DNA from: Buttiauxella gaviniae ATCC 51604
GTDB lineage: Bacteria > Pseudomonadota > Gammaproteobacteria > Enterobacterales > Enterobacteriaceae
Direction of reading: 5' to 3'
Length of the DNA stretch: 64,000 nucleotides
Assembly: GCF_001654835.1 (NCBI RefSeq)
Contig: NZ_LXEP01000029.1
Span: 1-64,000 of the forward strand
Notes under the pieces: model-generated
What the model saw: the letters and a program-made list of their open reading frames with translations, nothing else
The model's database searches: none
Told to the model about the DNA's origin: nothing
Program-made: the position numbers and the translations under genes
In this document: one piece after another, positions 1-10,696 of the stretch
Numbering within the stretch: the first letter of the stretch is position 1
Layout of the letters: every line of letters begins with the position of its first letter

Positions 1-2
1 TT

Positions 3-34
3 AAGCCCTGAGTCTTCTAGACTCAGGGCTTTTT
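3..34 (+). terminator. Rho-independent terminator of the upstream operon
   Basis: A perfect 11-bp stem (arms AGCCCTGAGTC and GACTCAGGGCT, 5-nt loop) is followed by a run of T. In E. coli the rrnH operon ends directly upstream of dkgB. This terminator therefore probably closes an rRNA/tRNA operon lying outside the window, but that is inferred from synteny. Confidence 0.85.
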
Positions 35-171
35 CGTACCTAAAACTCATGAAATTTTCTCTATTATTGCTTTTTACGCAATTATCTTCTGCATTTATCC
101 ATCTTTTTCACCAAAGTTAAACCCTTCATAATCCTCGAAAGACAAAGATATATCTCCCAACGAGGTTAATA

Positions 172-975
172 ATGACAATTCCTGCATTTGGTTTAGGTAC
201 TTTCCGTTTAAAAGATGACGTAGTTATCGCATCAGTAAAAACAGCGCTTGAATTAGGTTACCGCGCGGTCGATACAGCACAAATTTATGATAATGAAACT
301 GCTGTGGGACAGGCGATTGAGGAAAGTGGTGTTGCACGTAGTGAGCTGTTTATCACCACCAAAATCTGGATCGAGAATCTTAATAAAGAGAAATTAATCC
401 CAAGCTTGAAAGAAAGTCTGCGCAAATTGCGTACAGATTATATCGATTTGACTCTAATTCACTGGCCATCACCAAACGATGCTGTGCCGGTAGCTGAATT
501 TATGCAGGCTTTACTGGAAGCAAAAAAAGAAGGGCTGACGCGCAATATAGGTGTTTCTAACTTCACTATAGACCTGATGCAGCAGGCTGTTGATGCGGTG
601 GGGGCTGAAAATATAGCGACCAACCAGATTGAGCTTTCACCGTATTTGCACAACCGTAAAGTCGTTGATTGGGCACATGAACATAACATCCATATCACCT
701 CTTACATGACGTTGGCTTATGGTAAAGCTCTGGAAGATGAACTGATTTGCCGCATTGCTCAAAAGCACAATGCAACTCCTGCGCAGGTCATCCTGGCATG
801 GGCAATGAAGTTGGGTTATGCGGTGATTCCTTCATCTACAAAACGTGAGAATCTGCAAAGTAATCTCCAGGCGCAGACTCTCACGCTAGATGAGGAAGAT
901 ATGATTGCTATAAGTGAACTGGACTGTAACGATCGATTGGTTAGCCCAGAAGGTTTGGCTCCAGACTGGGATTAA
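172..975 (+). CDS. dkgB: 2,5-diketo-D-gluconate reductase B (aldo-keto reductase)
   Basis: A cytoplasmic NADPH-dependent aldo-keto reductase of 267 aa, the usual length for DkgB. It reduces 2,5-diketo-D-gluconate and small ketoaldehydes such as methylglyoxal. The AKR catalytic tetrad is visible as Asp34, Tyr39 (in DTAQIYDNE), Lys64 (ITTKIW) and His97 (LIHWPS). The cofactor-binding end is recognisable in the [10 protein letters not shown] stretch. The ATG is preceded by a GAGG ribosome binding site. It is the first backbone gene, transcribed alone and converging on yafC. A GC-rich hairpin (985-1004) just past the stop may serve as terminator, although it has no T run. Identification rests on sequence and on the dkgB-yafC-yafD order. 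Confidence 0.95.
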   Translation: MTIPAFGLGTFRLKDDVVIASVKTALELGYRAVDTAQIYDNETAVGQAIEESGVARSELFITTKIWIENLNKEKLIPSLKESLRKLRTDYIDLTLIHWPSPNDAVPVAEFMQALLEAKKEGLTRNIGVSNFTIDLMQQAVDAVGAENIATNQIELSPYLHNRKVVDWAHEHNIHITSYMTLAYGKALEDELICRIAQKHNATPAQVILAWAMKLGYAVIPSSTKRENLQSNLQAQTLTLDEEDMIAISELDCNDRLVSPEGLAPDWD

Positions 976-982
976 TTTTCCA

Positions 983-1885
983 TCACAGCCCCTGCGGGGG
1001 CTGTTGAACGTGCTCACTTAGAAAATCGATAAACGCCCGAATGCGGCTGCTAACGGCGCGATCGCTGTAATACACTGCACTAAATGGCATTTCTACAGGC
1101 AATAGTTTGTCTGCCAGTAACTCTACGAATGTCCCTTCAGCAATTTCTTTATTAATCATATAGTCAGAAAGACAGGCGATACCATTTCCGGTGAGGCAAA
1201 GCTGTTTGAGTGTTTCTCCACTGTTCGATGTTATTCCCGGTATGATGTCATAACGCAGCCCATCGGCCTGTGCAACTGGCCACTTATTCAGGCTCTCCGT
1301 TTCGGAGAAACCAAGACAAATATGATCCTGAAGATCCTCAGCACATTGTGGCATACCGAACTGCGCTAAATATTCCGGTGAGGCAATGATTTTACGACGG
1401 CTGTAAAAAAGAGGCCGCGCCCGTAACGTTGAGTCTGTCAAAGTGCCTGCTCGTATCGCTACATCGACTTTTCGCTCAATCAAATTAATAAATGTCTCAG
1501 ATGAGATGAGGGAAAGTGTCACCTCCGGATAGCGCTCACGAAAGGGCTTAATCAGCGGCATTAAAAGATGAAGCATGACAGGCGTTGCAGCGTCGATGCG
1601 TAGTAAACCACGCGGGCTTTGTCGGGTTTCCATCAGCTCATTTTCTGCAGCAGCCATTTCCTGCAAAATCTGTTGAACACGGCGGAAGTAACGCTCGCCT
1701 TCCTCTGTGAGACTCAATTGGCGCGTAGTACGATTAAGCAGGGTTACACCTAATTTCATCTCTAATTTCTTTACCGAGCGGCTCACTGCTGAATTCGCCA
1801 ACTCGAGTTGATCTGCTGCGCGACTAAAACTCCCGCTTTCTACGACAGCGACAAAAATCGACAGTTCTTCTGAGGTGGCCTTCAT
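983..1885 (-). CDS. yafC: LysR-family transcriptional regulator YafC
   Basis: A 300-aa LysR-type regulator. An N-terminal winged helix-turn-helix (about residues 1-60, with the [20 protein letters not shown] recognition region) is followed by an effector-binding domain (about 90-295). It resembles E. coli YafC in sequence and position. It is divergent from the MFS exporter that starts 104 bp away, the usual arrangement for a LysR protein controlling its neighbour, so control of the exporter is a reasonable inference. The effector is unknown. The 3' end overlaps a hairpin shared with dkgB. Confidence 0.9.
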   Translation of the reverse strand: MKATSEELSIFVAVVESGSFSRAADQLELANSAVSRSVKKLEMKLGVTLLNRTTRQLSLTEEGERYFRRVQQILQEMAAAENELMETRQSPRGLLRIDAATPVMLHLLMPLIKPFRERYPEVTLSLISSETFINLIERKVDVAIRAGTLTDSTLRARPLFYSRRKIIASPEYLAQFGMPQCAEDLQDHICLGFSETESLNKWPVAQADGLRYDIIPGITSNSGETLKQLCLTGNGIACLSDYMINKEIAEGTFVELLADKLLPVEMPFSAVYYSDRAVSSRIRAFIDFLSEHVQQPPQGL

Positions 1886-1989
1886 TATTGCTCCTGAGAC
1901 AATATTCTATTGAGATTTTGCATGTTTTTGTTATTTAACCATCACGCCATACTGCGTGTCATCAAAAGACACCCGTTATGGAGTAAATC

Positions 1990-3165
1990 ATGCCTCTGGC
2001 GCTTTGGGCACTGACTATCAGTGCATTCGCAATCGGTACTACTGAGTTTGTCATTGTTGGATTAGTGCCAACAATTGCTGATCAACTTTCAATTTCGCTC
2101 CCTTCTGCTGGGCTGCTGGTTTCAATTTATGCGTTGGGCGTGGCTGTTGGCGCCCCTGTCTTGACGGCTCTGACAGGGAAACTTCCTCGTAAACAGTTGC
2201 TGATTGGTTTGATGGCGCTATTCACCGCGGGGAATTTGTTAGCGTGGCTTTCGCCAAACTACGAAACGCTGGTTGTGGCTCGCTTGTTAACCGGCCTTGC
2301 ACACGGTGTTTTCTTCTCAATTGGTTCAACTATTGCAACCAGTCTGGTACCTAAAGAAAAGGCTGCTACCGCAATCGCCATTATGTTTGGTGGTTTAACC
2401 GTTGCATTGGTTACAGGTGTGCCCCTCGGAACATTTATCGGCCAGCATTTCGGATGGCGTGAAACATTCCTCGCCGTTTCAGCTATTGGTGTTATTGCCT
2501 TGATCAGTAGCACGATTCTGATTCCAAAAAATATTCCAACACGTGCAGTTGCCAGCTTAAAAGATCAACTGAAAGTGATGACTCATCCCCGCCTATTGAT
2601 CATTTACGCGATAACAGCTTTGGGCTACGGCGGTGTGTTTACCGCATTTACCTTCCTGGCTCCGATGATGCAAAACCTTGCGGGTTACTCACCAGCGGCA
2701 GTGAGCTGGATTTTGCTGGGCTACGGTGTCTCTGTGGCTATCGGTAATATCTGGGGCGGGAAACTTGCCGACCGTCATGGAGCAGTACCCGCGTTAAAAT
2801 TCATCTTTGCAGCACTTGCCGCATTACTACTGGTCTTCCAATTTACTGCGAGTTCACATATTGGCGCTTTAGTGACGGTGTTAATTATGGGCGTCTTTGC
2901 ATTCGGTAATGTACCGGGATTGCAGGTGTACGTTGTGCAGAAAGCAGAGTTATATGCGCCAAACGCAGTGGATGTTGCCTCTGGACTGAATATTGCCGCT
3001 TTTAACGTCGGGATTGCATTAGGATCTGTTATTGGTGGTCAAACAGTTCAAAGTTTTGGTTTAGCTCAGACTCCGTGGATTGGGGCCGTAATTGTTGTTG
3101 GTGCACTGTTCTTAATTACCATCAGTGGTCGACTAGATACACGTCGTGAAGTTGCTATCAGTTAG
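1990..3165 (+). CDS. MFS drug/sugar efflux transporter (DHA1, YdhP/AraJ-like)
   Basis: A 391-aa inner-membrane protein with about 12 hydrophobic segments. The family motif GTTEFVIVGLVPTIA lies near residues 17-31 and the MFS loop GKLPRKQ lies in loop 2-3. It belongs to the drug:H+ antiporter-1 group that includes YdhP and AraJ, which export sugars or small drugs; the substrate cannot be read from sequence. It is absent from this position in E. coli K-12, so it is an accessory gene in the backbone. It is divergent from yafC, which probably regulates it. A GGAG ribosome site precedes the ATG. Confidence 0.88.
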   Translation: MPLALWALTISAFAIGTTEFVIVGLVPTIADQLSISLPSAGLLVSIYALGVAVGAPVLTALTGKLPRKQLLIGLMALFTAGNLLAWLSPNYETLVVARLLTGLAHGVFFSIGSTIATSLVPKEKAATAIAIMFGGLTVALVTGVPLGTFIGQHFGWRETFLAVSAIGVIALISSTILIPKNIPTRAVASLKDQLKVMTHPRLLIIYAITALGYGGVFTAFTFLAPMMQNLAGYSPAAVSWILLGYGVSVAIGNIWGGKLADRHGAVPALKFIFAALAALLLVFQFTASSHIGALVTVLIMGVFAFGNVPGLQVYVVQKAELYAPNAVDVASGLNIAAFNVGIALGSVIGGQTVQSFGLAQTPWIGAVIVVGALFLITISGRLDTRREVAIS

Positions 3166-3261
3166 TCACTCAGAACAAGGCTGTTAGCAATTACTTACGG
3201 TCTTGTTCGTCAATGGTTTGAATTGGTCGTTGAAACTCGACACTAAAGTCCCTATAACTGA

Positions 3262-4116
<855 letters not shown>

Positions 4117-4186
4117 GGTTAGTCAGGTCTGCCACTGGGCAGACTACGTGCTGCCCTTACTTATCATCATCTGCAAGGACAATACA

Positions 4187-4954
4187 ATGACAACACAATC
4201 TCACCATGACAAAGTCGATCAACAATTTGGCTCACAAGCCAGCGCTTATCTGACCAGTGCTGTGCATGCAGCAGGGCGTGATTTAGAGCGCCTGAGCGAG
4301 CGTCTGGCAGCATTCCCTCATGCCCGCCTGCTTGATATGGGATGCGGGGCAGGGCATGCAAGCTTTGTTGCTTCTGCGAAAGTGAAGGAGGTTGTGGCTT
4401 ATGATCTCTCTGAACAGATGCTGGCCGTGGTGAATGATGCGGCTCAAACGCGCGGGATTAACAATGTCACGACTCAGTGTGGTTATGCTGAGGCATTACC
4501 CTTTGATGACTGCTCATTTGATATTGTGATTAGCCGCTATTCAGCGCACCACTGGCATGACGTTGGCAAGGCGCTGCGTGAAGTCAAACGCGTATTGAAA
4601 CCGGGTGGTGTGGTTATCTTTATGGATGTGATGTCCCCTGGGCATCCTGTCCTGGACATTTGGCTGCAAACCGTCGAAGCCCTGCGTGATACCTCGCACG
4701 TTCGCAATTATTCAAGCGGTGAGTGGTTGAGCCTTTTCAATGATGCAGGTTTGATCTCGCAAAACCTGTTATGTGATCGGTTGAATCTGGAGTTCTCGAC
4801 CTGGATTGCCCGAATGAGAACACCAGTCGCGCTGGCTGAAGCTATTCGCATCTATCAAAAGAGCGCATCGGATGAAGTGCAGCATTATTTTGAATTGCAG
4901 GCCGATGGTTCATTCACCAGTGACATTATTATGCTGGAAGCAAAGCGAGTGTAG
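4187..4954 (+). CDS. yafE: Class I SAM-dependent methyltransferase YafE
   Basis: A 255-aa methyltransferase with SAM-binding motif I LLDMGCGAGHASF near residues 46-58, an acidic residue after the next strand (VVAYDLSEQM), and the post-II region VLKPGGVVIFMD. The start at 4187 has AAGGA 7 nt upstream. The open frame extends further 5', but without a ribosome site. The E. coli K-12 annotation begins only at the SAM motif (207 aa), so this copy keeps the full N-terminus. The substrate is unknown; it resembles UbiE/MenG-type enzymes. It probably forms a unit with yafD and ends at a bidirectional terminator shared with mltD. Confidence 0.9.
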   Translation: MTTQSHHDKVDQQFGSQASAYLTSAVHAAGRDLERLSERLAAFPHARLLDMGCGAGHASFVASAKVKEVVAYDLSEQMLAVVNDAAQTRGINNVTTQCGYAEALPFDDCSFDIVISRYSAHHWHDVGKALREVKRVLKPGGVVIFMDVMSPGHPVLDIWLQTVEALRDTSHVRNYSSGEWLSLFNDAGLISQNLLCDRLNLEFSTWIARMRTPVALAEAIRIYQKSASDEVQHYFELQADGSFTSDIIMLEAKRV

Positions 4955-4975
4955 TTCAGTGCGGGCATCAGACAT

Positions 4976-5004
4976 AAAAAAGGCACCTAAAAGGTGCCTT
5001 TTTC
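4976..5004. terminator. Bidirectional terminator between yafE and mltD
   Basis: A stem of AAAAAGGCACC and GGTGCCTTTTT with a 5-nt loop. It has A and T runs on both sides, so it can end both convergent transcripts. Confidence 0.9.
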
Positions 5005-5016
5005 TTTGATTAACAA

Positions 5017-6375
5017 TCAAGTATCAGGTGTAGAGTTGTTGCTAACGAATAGCGTCAACTGATCTCCAGGTTTCAGATCGTCTGTATCGTCGTTCCAGCG
5101 CAGAACATCCTTGATGTTCACACCGTGACGTTTCGCGATACTCGACAACGAGTCACCCTTACGCACCTTATAAGTGATGCTATCGTTCTTAGCTAAACTC
5201 TGTGCGTCATTTTTGACGCTGAGTGTTTGGCCGACTTTAATGTGTGCGCCGCGTATGCCGTTCCAGCTTTGCAAATCTTTTGCACTCACGCCTAAGCGTG
5301 AAGCAATGCTCGATAAGGTATCACCTGAACGAACACGGTAAGATTTGCTGCCACCTGCAGTACTGCGGTTATCAGCAAATAGCCGAGGCTGCACTGCTGC
5401 AATTTCACCAGAAGCCAAAGAGGCTTTTAGCTGATCGGCATGCTTTTTAGGTACCATTACATAACGTTGATTCTTGCCAACGGTCGAGGTTTTCACCCCG
5501 GCGTTGAATGTCTTCAGCGTGCTTAATGATATACCAGCCATTTCGGCAACCTGCGTAAGCTCAACCGGATCGCTGACTTCTACACGTGCTAATGCACGGC
5601 TTTCGTCAGTAGTTGGTAAGCGTACACCGTACTTTTTGCTGTTTTTGAGAATATCACTCAAAGCCAACATTTTTGGTACGTAAATTTTGGTTTCCCGTGG
5701 CAGTGAAAGCGACCAAAAATCCGTAGGTAAGCCACGAGCTTTATTCGCTTTCATTGCCTTCAGTACACGACCTTCGCCGCTGTTGTACGCCGCCACGGTT
5801 AATAACCAGTCGCCGTCAAACATCTTGTTCAGACGCTGCATCATATCGAGTGCGGCAGTGGTCGAAGCCACTACATCACGACGTGCATCGTATGCTTTGG
5901 TCTGTTTTAAACCATAATTTCGACCCGTACTCGGTACAATCTGCCAGATGCCAGCGGCATTTGCAGAAGATGTAGCGTGGGGGTCAAAAGCGCTCTCCAC
6001 TATGGGTAGCAGTACTAGTTCCATTGGCATGTTACGTTTCTTAACTTGCCCGGCAATCCAGTACATATACGGCTCTGCCCGTAATGTTACATCGTGGAGA
6101 TAGCTCTTATTCTTCAGGTACTTCTGTTTCTGTTCGCGGATCCGGATATTCTCCGGTACCCCCATCTTTAGCTCGTCGCCAATGAAGTTCCACAAGTTTT
6201 GGTTATCCGCGAGGTATGTCCCATCGTCCATCCATCGCGAACCTGTGTACTTTCCTGCTTCACCTTGACCAGCTGCAGACAGACTCTGTGCGTGCTGTTG
6301 GATGTTGCCGTCATGCCTTGACGCCTGGCACCCCACAAGCAAAACAGAGGCGAGTAATATCGCTTTTGCCTTCAT
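5017..6375 (-). CDS. mltD: Membrane-bound lytic murein transglycosylase D
   Basis: A 452-aa outer-membrane lipoprotein that cleaves the glycan strand of peptidoglycan to 1,6-anhydro-muropeptides. The signal peptide ends in a lipobox LLVGC (lipidated Cys16). The SLT domain (about 105-250) shows the catalytic Glu in LPIVESAFDP and the AAGIWQIVPSTG motif. Two C-terminal LysM domains (each with a YxVRxGD-LSSIA signature, about 345-390 and 400-445) bind peptidoglycan. Length equals E. coli MltD. It lies directly upstream in orientation from the yafE terminator, and gloB is the preceding gene on the same strand. Confidence 0.97.
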   Translation of the reverse strand: MKAKAILLASVLLVGCQASRHDGNIQQHAQSLSAAGQGEAGKYTGSRWMDDGTYLADNQNLWNFIGDELKMGVPENIRIREQKQKYLKNKSYLHDVTLRAEPYMYWIAGQVKKRNMPMELVLLPIVESAFDPHATSSANAAGIWQIVPSTGRNYGLKQTKAYDARRDVVASTTAALDMMQRLNKMFDGDWLLTVAAYNSGEGRVLKAMKANKARGLPTDFWSLSLPRETKIYVPKMLALSDILKNSKKYGVRLPTTDESRALARVEVSDPVELTQVAEMAGISLSTLKTFNAGVKTSTVGKNQRYVMVPKKHADQLKASLASGEIAAVQPRLFADNRSTAGGSKSYRVRSGDTLSSIASRLGVSAKDLQSWNGIRGAHIKVGQTLSVKNDAQSLAKNDSITYKVRKGDSLSSIAKRHGVNIKDVLRWNDDTDDLKPGDQLTLFVSNNSTPDT

Positions 6376-6445
6376 GTGTGTGTCAAATGGTTGCTTAAAA
6401 GACGAGCAAGAATACCTTCCACTTTAAAACAACACAACCAAAAAT

Positions 6446-7201
6446 TTAGAAACTATCCTTCTTTGTCCGTAACCAGGCGAAAATTTGCCGTGGTTGTTGC
6501 AAGTTTGTTTCTTTGTTAATTTTATCTATTAAATCAATATCATCCGTTCTAAGGAATAAATTTATTTCGCGCTCATTTGCCAAAGAACTCGGCAATGTTG
6601 ATTGGTTTTTTGCGCGTAACTCATTAACTTTTCGACAGTATCGGTTTAACTTCTCATCGTCTGGAAGGATAGATAAGGAAAACTTCATGTTTGAAAGAGT
6701 GTACTCATGAGCACAACAAATTAACGTGTCACCGGGTAGCTTGTTAAGCTTTTGAAAAGAATCAAACATATCATTTGAAGTGCCTTCAAAAAGCCTGCCG
6801 CAGCCGCCAGAAAACATCGTGTCGCCGCAAAAAAGATAAGGTGCGCTATAGAAACAGATATGTCCTAAAGTGTGACCTGGTGTGGCAATTACAGTAAATT
6901 CATACTCCAAAATATTGACCAGATCGCCGTCTTTAACTACCCGGTTCGTTCCCTTATCTTGTGTCTCCTCGGGGCCGTATACCACAAGGCCTGGGTACTT
7001 TTTGAGAAGTTCTTTTACGCCGCCAACGTGGTCGTTGTGATGGTGGGTCAGTAAAATAGCTTCTGGTTGCCAGTGGTTATCCTCAATGGTTTTTAATACT
7101 GGATGAGCATCGCCCGGGTCGACGATGATACATCTGCCTTGCTCATCATTCAGAACCCAGATGTAGTTATCCTGGAACGCAGAAATACTGTTAAGATTCA
7201 T
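6446..7201 (-). CDS. gloB: Hydroxyacylglutathione hydrolase (glyoxalase II)
   Basis: A 251-aa metallo-beta-lactamase-fold enzyme that hydrolyses S-D-lactoylglutathione to D-lactate and glutathione, the second step of methylglyoxal detoxification. The metal-binding motif [10 protein letters not shown] gives His53, His55, Asp57 and His58. Further ligands are in [10 protein letters not shown] and [18 protein letters not shown]. Length and N-terminus ([15 protein letters not shown]) match E. coli GloB. It is divergent from yafS across 36 bp, so the two share one promoter region. Confidence 0.97.
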   Translation of the reverse strand: MNLNSISAFQDNYIWVLNDEQGRCIIVDPGDAHPVLKTIEDNHWQPEAILLTHHHNDHVGGVKELLKKYPGLVVYGPEETQDKGTNRVVKDGDLVNILEYEFTVIATPGHTLGHICFYSAPYLFCGDTMFSGGCGRLFEGTSNDMFDSFQKLNKLPGDTLICCAHEYTLSNMKFSLSILPDDEKLNRYCRKVNELRAKNQSTLPSSLANEREINLFLRTDDIDLIDKINKETNLQQPRQIFAWLRTKKDSF

Positions 7202-7237
7202 AATTCAACCTCTCTGAATTGCGCTAAGTAGGTAGTG

Positions 7238-8005
7238 ATGAAACCGGCAAGGATACCTGAAAATTTCATTTCGCCTCATCATTGGGGAGAACTGCCCTGG
7301 GGCGAGTACTACCGTGAGGCTCTGGAAAGCCAACTCCAGCCATGGCTCGCCAAAATGTTTGGTTTCCATCTGCTGAAGATAGGGAACTTAAGCACTGAAA
7401 TTAATACTGAAGCTTGTGCTATTTCACACCAGGTGAATGTTGCCTTACAAGGTGAACGGCTCCAGGTGAATGCCGATCCGCTGTATTTACCTTTTGCGGG
7501 TAAATCAGTCGATGCATGTATGTTGGCTCATACATTGCCGTGGTGCCAGGATCCGCACGGGTTATTGCGTGAAGCTGACCGGGTACTCATTGATGATGGC
7601 TGGCTAATTATCAGCAGTTTCAACCCGGTGAGTTTATTAGGTTTAGGCAAAGTCGTGCCATTTATCCGCAAACGTGCGCCATATCGCTGCCGAATGTTTA
7701 CGCCAATGAGGATGTTCGATTGGCTGGCATTGCTGAATTTTGAAGTGATGCACCAACGCAGTTTCCAGGTTTTACCCTGGAGTAAACAAGGTGGGAAAAT
7801 GCTCAGTACCCATCTTCCTGCGTTGGGATGCATGCATGTCATTGTGGCGCGTAAGCGGACATTGCCCCTTACGCTCAATCCAATGAAAAGCCGGAAAGCA
7901 AAAACGCAAATCCGCTCAGCTGTGGGGGCGACACGGCAATTTAGTGAAACAACTAAGGCTTCGCCGTCTCTGGCTGATAACCCACATCCTCGAGAGTTGG
8001 ATTAG
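7238..8005 (+). CDS. yafS: SAM-dependent methyltransferase YafS
   Basis: A 255-aa predicted methyltransferase. The motif I region is degenerate, but the [24 protein letters not shown]-like core (about 78-105) and [16 protein letters not shown] are typical of the fold. The ATG at 7238 reproduces the MKPAR N-terminus of E. coli YafS; a GTG one codon earlier is also in frame. The last 53 bp overlap the 3' end of rnhA on the other strand. The C-terminal tail (about 225-255) is longer than in E. coli (240 aa), which creates this overlap. The substrate is unknown. Confidence 0.88.
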   Translation: MKPARIPENFISPHHWGELPWGEYYREALESQLQPWLAKMFGFHLLKIGNLSTEINTEACAISHQVNVALQGERLQVNADPLYLPFAGKSVDACMLAHTLPWCQDPHGLLREADRVLIDDGWLIISSFNPVSLLGLGKVVPFIRKRAPYRCRMFTPMRMFDWLALLNFEVMHQRSFQVLPWSKQGGKMLSTHLPALGCMHVIVARKRTLPLTLNPMKSRKAKTQIRSAVGATRQFSETTKASPSLADNPHPRELD

Positions 8006-8429
8006 AAGCTGCTTCACGGGCGAGTTCATCACAACGTTCGTTTTCAGGGTGACCGGCATGGCCTTTCACCCATTCCCAACTAATTTTGTGCTCGCTTAAG
8101 GCCGCATCCAGTCGCTTCCATAAATCGACATTTTTGACTGGTTTTTTATCGGCCGTTTTCCAGCCACGTTTTTTCCAGTTATGAATCCATTGGGTTATAC
8201 CCTGACGAACATATTGGCTGTCGGTGCTGAGCACAACGTCACAAGGTTCGACCAATGCCTCAAGTGCAACGATTGCCGCCATCATTTCCATGCGATTGTT
8301 TGTGGTCAGGCGAAAGCCGACGCTAAAAATTTTTTCGTGCTGTTTATAGCGTAAAATAGCACCATATCCACCCGGACCCGGGTTACCAAGGCAAGAGCCA
8401 TCGGTGAAAATTTCTACCTGTTTGCGCAT
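7953..8429 (-). CDS. rnhA: Ribonuclease HI
   Basis: A 158-aa RNase HI that degrades the RNA strand of RNA:DNA hybrids (R-loops, Okazaki primers). The four catalytic carboxylates are visible: Asp10 ([10 protein letters not shown]), Glu48 (NRMEMMAA), Asp70 (LSTDSQYV) and the Asp in NERCDELA. The start at 8429 gives the family N-terminus MRKQVEIF; the open frame runs further 5' into dnaQ but that part is not conserved. It is divergent from dnaQ with overlapping promoters, as in E. coli, and 3'-overlaps yafS. Confidence 0.97.
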   Translation of the reverse strand: MRKQVEIFTDGSCLGNPGPGGYGAILRYKQHEKIFSVGFRLTTNNRMEMMAAIVALEALVEPCDVVLSTDSQYVRQGITQWIHNWKKRGWKTADKKPVKNVDLWKRLDAALSEHKISWEWVKGHAGHPENERCDELAREAASNPTLEDVGYQPETAKP

Positions 8430-8481
8430 CTCTGGTAGACTTCCTGTGATTAAAAAACCAAGTCTGACATAAACGAGCGCT

Positions 8482-9213
8482 ATGAGCACAGCAATTACAC
8501 GACAGATCGTCCTCGATACAGAAACCACCGGTATGAACCAAATCGGTGCGCACTATGAAGGGCACCGCATTATAGAAATCGGTGCGGTTGAAGTCATCAA
8601 CCGCCGCCTGACGGGTAATAATTTCCACGTATACCTGAAACCTGATCGTCTGGTAGACCCGGAAGCCTTTGGTGTGCATGGAATTGCCGATGAGTTTCTG
8701 GCAGACAAACCAACCTTCGACCAGGTTGCTGATTCGTTTATGGACTATATTCGCGGTGCAGAGCTCGTCATCCATAACGCATCGTTTGATATCGGGTTTA
8801 TGGATTATGAGTTCGGCAAACTCAAACGCGATATCCCCAAAACCAATACCTTCTGTAAAGTTACCGACAGCCTCGCACTCGCGCGTAAAATGTTCCCGGG
8901 CAAGCGTAACAGCCTTGATGCGCTTTGCTCTCGCTATGAAATAGATAACAGCAAACGAACGTTGCACGGCGCATTGCTCGATGCCCAAATCCTTGCCGAC
9001 GTCTATTTAATGATGACGGGCGGGCAAACTTCTCTGAAGTTTGCGATGGAAGGGGATGTGCAGCAGCGTAACGGAGACAATGGGATTCAGCGTGTTGTGC
9101 GCCGTAGCTCCGGTATACGAGTTATTCGTGCCAGTGATGCAGAACTTGAAGCGCATGAATCGCGGCTCGACCTGGTGGAAAAAAAGGGCGGAAGTTGCCT
9201 GTGGCGTTTATAA
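8482..9213 (+). CDS. dnaQ: DNA polymerase III epsilon subunit (3'-5' proofreading exonuclease)
   Basis: A 243-aa proofreading subunit of the replicative polymerase core. Exo I carries Asp12 and Glu14 (VLDTETTGM). The Exo III His and Asp are in [16 protein letters not shown] beta-clamp binding motif QTSLKF follows at about residue 182, and the C-terminal tail binds the alpha subunit. Length equals E. coli DnaQ. It is divergent from rnhA with 52 bp between start codons. The tRNA-Asp gene follows. Confidence 0.98.
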   Translation: MSTAITRQIVLDTETTGMNQIGAHYEGHRIIEIGAVEVINRRLTGNNFHVYLKPDRLVDPEAFGVHGIADEFLADKPTFDQVADSFMDYIRGAELVIHNASFDIGFMDYEFGKLKRDIPKTNTFCKVTDSLALARKMFPGKRNSLDALCSRYEIDNSKRTLHGALLDAQILADVYLMMTGGQTSLKFAMEGDVQQRNGDNGIQRVVRRSSGIRVIRASDAELEAHESRLDLVEKKGGSCLWRL

Positions 9214-9288
9214 AAACAGCGTAAATGCATTAAAAATCACCGTTTGGGTGAAATTAACGGCAAACGATTAGTTTAATAAGAAAAAACG

Positions 9289-9317
9289 TTGACGCTCATG
9301 AGCCCTATACGTATTAT
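9289..9317 (+). promoter_or_regulatory. Sigma70 promoter of tRNA-Asp
   Basis: A -35 box TTGACG (9289-9294), a 17-bp spacer and a -10 box TATTAT (9312-9317) lie 29 bp before the mature tRNA. An A-rich stretch upstream of the -35 box could act as an UP element. A small GTTCC/GGAAC hairpin lies in the 5' leader. Confidence 0.75.
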
Positions 9318-9346
9318 CTGCCTCGTTCCCGACGGGGAACAAACGC

Positions 9347-9423
9347 GGAGCGGTAGTTCAGTCGGTTAGAATACCTGCCTGTCACGCAGGGGGTCGCGGG
9401 TTCGAGTCCCGTCCGTTCCGCCA
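9347..9423 (+). tRNA. aspV: tRNA-Asp (anticodon GTC)
   Basis: A 77-nt cloverleaf with encoded CCA. Acceptor arms are GGAGCGG and CCGTTCC, the anticodon loop is CTGTCAC with GTC, and the T loop is GGTTCGAGTCC. Position after dnaQ corresponds to aspV. This tRNA is the known insertion point of Salmonella SPI-6, which also carries a T6SS, and the T6SS island here begins directly downstream. Confidence 0.98.
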
Positions 9424-9430
9424 CAATCAG

Positions 9431-9460
9431 AAAGCCTGAATCAGAAATGATTCAGGCTTT
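9431..9460 (+). terminator. Terminator after tRNA-Asp
   Basis: A perfect 12-bp stem (AAAGCCTGAATC / GATTCAGGCTTT) with a 6-nt loop lies 7 nt after the tRNA CCA end. Confidence 0.85.
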
Positions 9461-9552
9461 CGTCGTTTTCGGGGGGTAATAAAATTTCCCGAATCATCAA
9501 AACTGTTTCTGCCACGCTTTCTTTTGATAGTACAAAGCCAATATTTTTAAAA

Positions 9553-9684
9553 GCATATACCCGTTATACTTCAAGCTGCGTCTTTGTTGGCCGCACTCAC
9601 TCGCCCAGCTTAGTTAGTTTACTAAGCGTCCAAAGACCCGCTCTCCTGCCACTGCGACGCAACTCGTATTATTATTGGCATATA
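9553..9684. repeat. Enterobacterial intergenic palindromic repeat (YPAL/ERIC-like class)
   Basis: A roughly 130-bp imperfect palindrome. The left end (ATATACCCGTTATACTTCAA, then GCTGCGTC) is mirrored by the right end (GACGCAACTCGTATTATTAT, then TGGCATAT). The inner part, around CTTAGTTAGTTTACTAAG, is also self-complementary. It resembles short non-coding repeats I recall from intergenic regions of Yersinia, Serratia and Enterobacter. No second copy is seen in this window. The rest of the 396-bp gap (9461-9856) is AT-rich and shows no gene; it presumably holds the promoter of the next gene. Confidence 0.6.
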
Positions 9685-9856
9685 AAAAAGTACAATACCA
9701 AGCCGGTATTTATAATTTTAATATATGAATGTATTATTTATATCTAAAAAGTTTTTGTAATTTTAGTCATGATCAATATGGCAAATAAAAAAGAACAAAA
9801 TTGATTAACTCTGTTTTATAATCAACAAACAGTTTCTTAAAAATATCGAGTCTCTC

Positions 9857-10696
9857 ATGGATGCATGGAAAGAATATTTAGAGAGTAATCCTGATATCAA
9901 AAACCATCTTGATATGGATTCTGATGCTGAACGTGTAAGTATAGAAACATTTTTAAATAAACAAAATGAACTCATTCAGGTGATGAATGAAGTTGCTCGT
10001 AAATTTATACAATGGAGTATGGCAAAAGATCACTTTATAAGTGAAATTATTGCTTACTCATCAGAGATAAATTCGAAAATTAATAATGGTGAAATGACGG
10101 TCACTGAAGCGATAAATGCTATTAATAATGAAATATTATCGCTGAAGAAACAAAGTGAAGAACTGAGCAGAAATAATCGCAGGCAAGTCATCATTGTTAA
10201 GCTCGGTTTAGATGATGCGAAACAGAGGCGACAGCAAGAAAACATTGATTTAGTGGTGGTTGGTGTCGGTTTTGTTGCGGGTGGCTTGCAAATAGCATCT
10301 GGTGCAGCATTGATTGGCAGTGGTGTTGGCATAATTCCTGGTACATTATTAGTTGCTCATGGGATCAATAATGTCATAGAGAGTGGTTATTTTTTACTTT
10401 TTCGCGAGAGTTGTATAGGACCTGTCAGGTTTGTTTACGAAGGCATTGGGGATATAATTGGTCTGAATAAACAAGAATCTGATGTTATTTATACATTTGT
10501 TGATGTTGGTATTTCCTTGAATGGATTACTTGCATACAAACTTACAGAGGAAGCAACACGGCTATATCGCTATATAAATGCTGACTTGCTTTGGGGAATG
10601 AAACAAATGGGTATGAAAATGATGTCCAAAAAGGAACTGGTATTAGAAGTGTTAGGTGATGCAAACACAGTCTTTGGACAATATAGGGCATACTAG
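9857..10696 (+). CDS. DUF4225-like protein, candidate T6SS effector
   Basis: A 279-aa protein with no signal peptide. Residues 1-130 are charged and helical (coiled-coil-like around 25-125). Residues 131-182 are a glycine-rich hydrophobic stretch (GVGFVAGGLQIASGAALIG, then PGTLLVAHGINNVIE), followed by GPVRFVYEG and a YTFVDVGISLNGLL segment. This order of motifs is what I recall of DUF4225 proteins, which often sit in T6SS islands; function is unproven. The hydrophobic core suggests membrane insertion. It is much more AT-rich than the backbone. It abuts a small membrane protein gene with zero spacing, and it faces the T6SS operon. A secreted toxin is an inference. Confidence 0.6.
   Translation: MDAWKEYLESNPDIKNHLDMDSDAERVSIETFLNKQNELIQVMNEVARKFIQWSMAKDHFISEIIAYSSEINSKINNGEMTVTEAINAINNEILSLKKQSEELSRNNRRQVIIVKLGLDDAKQRRQQENIDLVVVGVGFVAGGLQIASGAALIGSGVGIIPGTLLVAHGINNVIESGYFLLFRESCIGPVRFVYEGIGDIIGLNKQESDVIYTFVDVGISLNGLLAYKLTEEATRLYRYINADLLWGMKQMGMKMMSKKELVLEVLGDANTVFGQYRAY

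Noticed and set aside
8383-8988. A 201-codon open frame antisense to dnaQ
   Set aside because: dnaQ is fully conserved on the other strand and the antisense product looks like nothing known.
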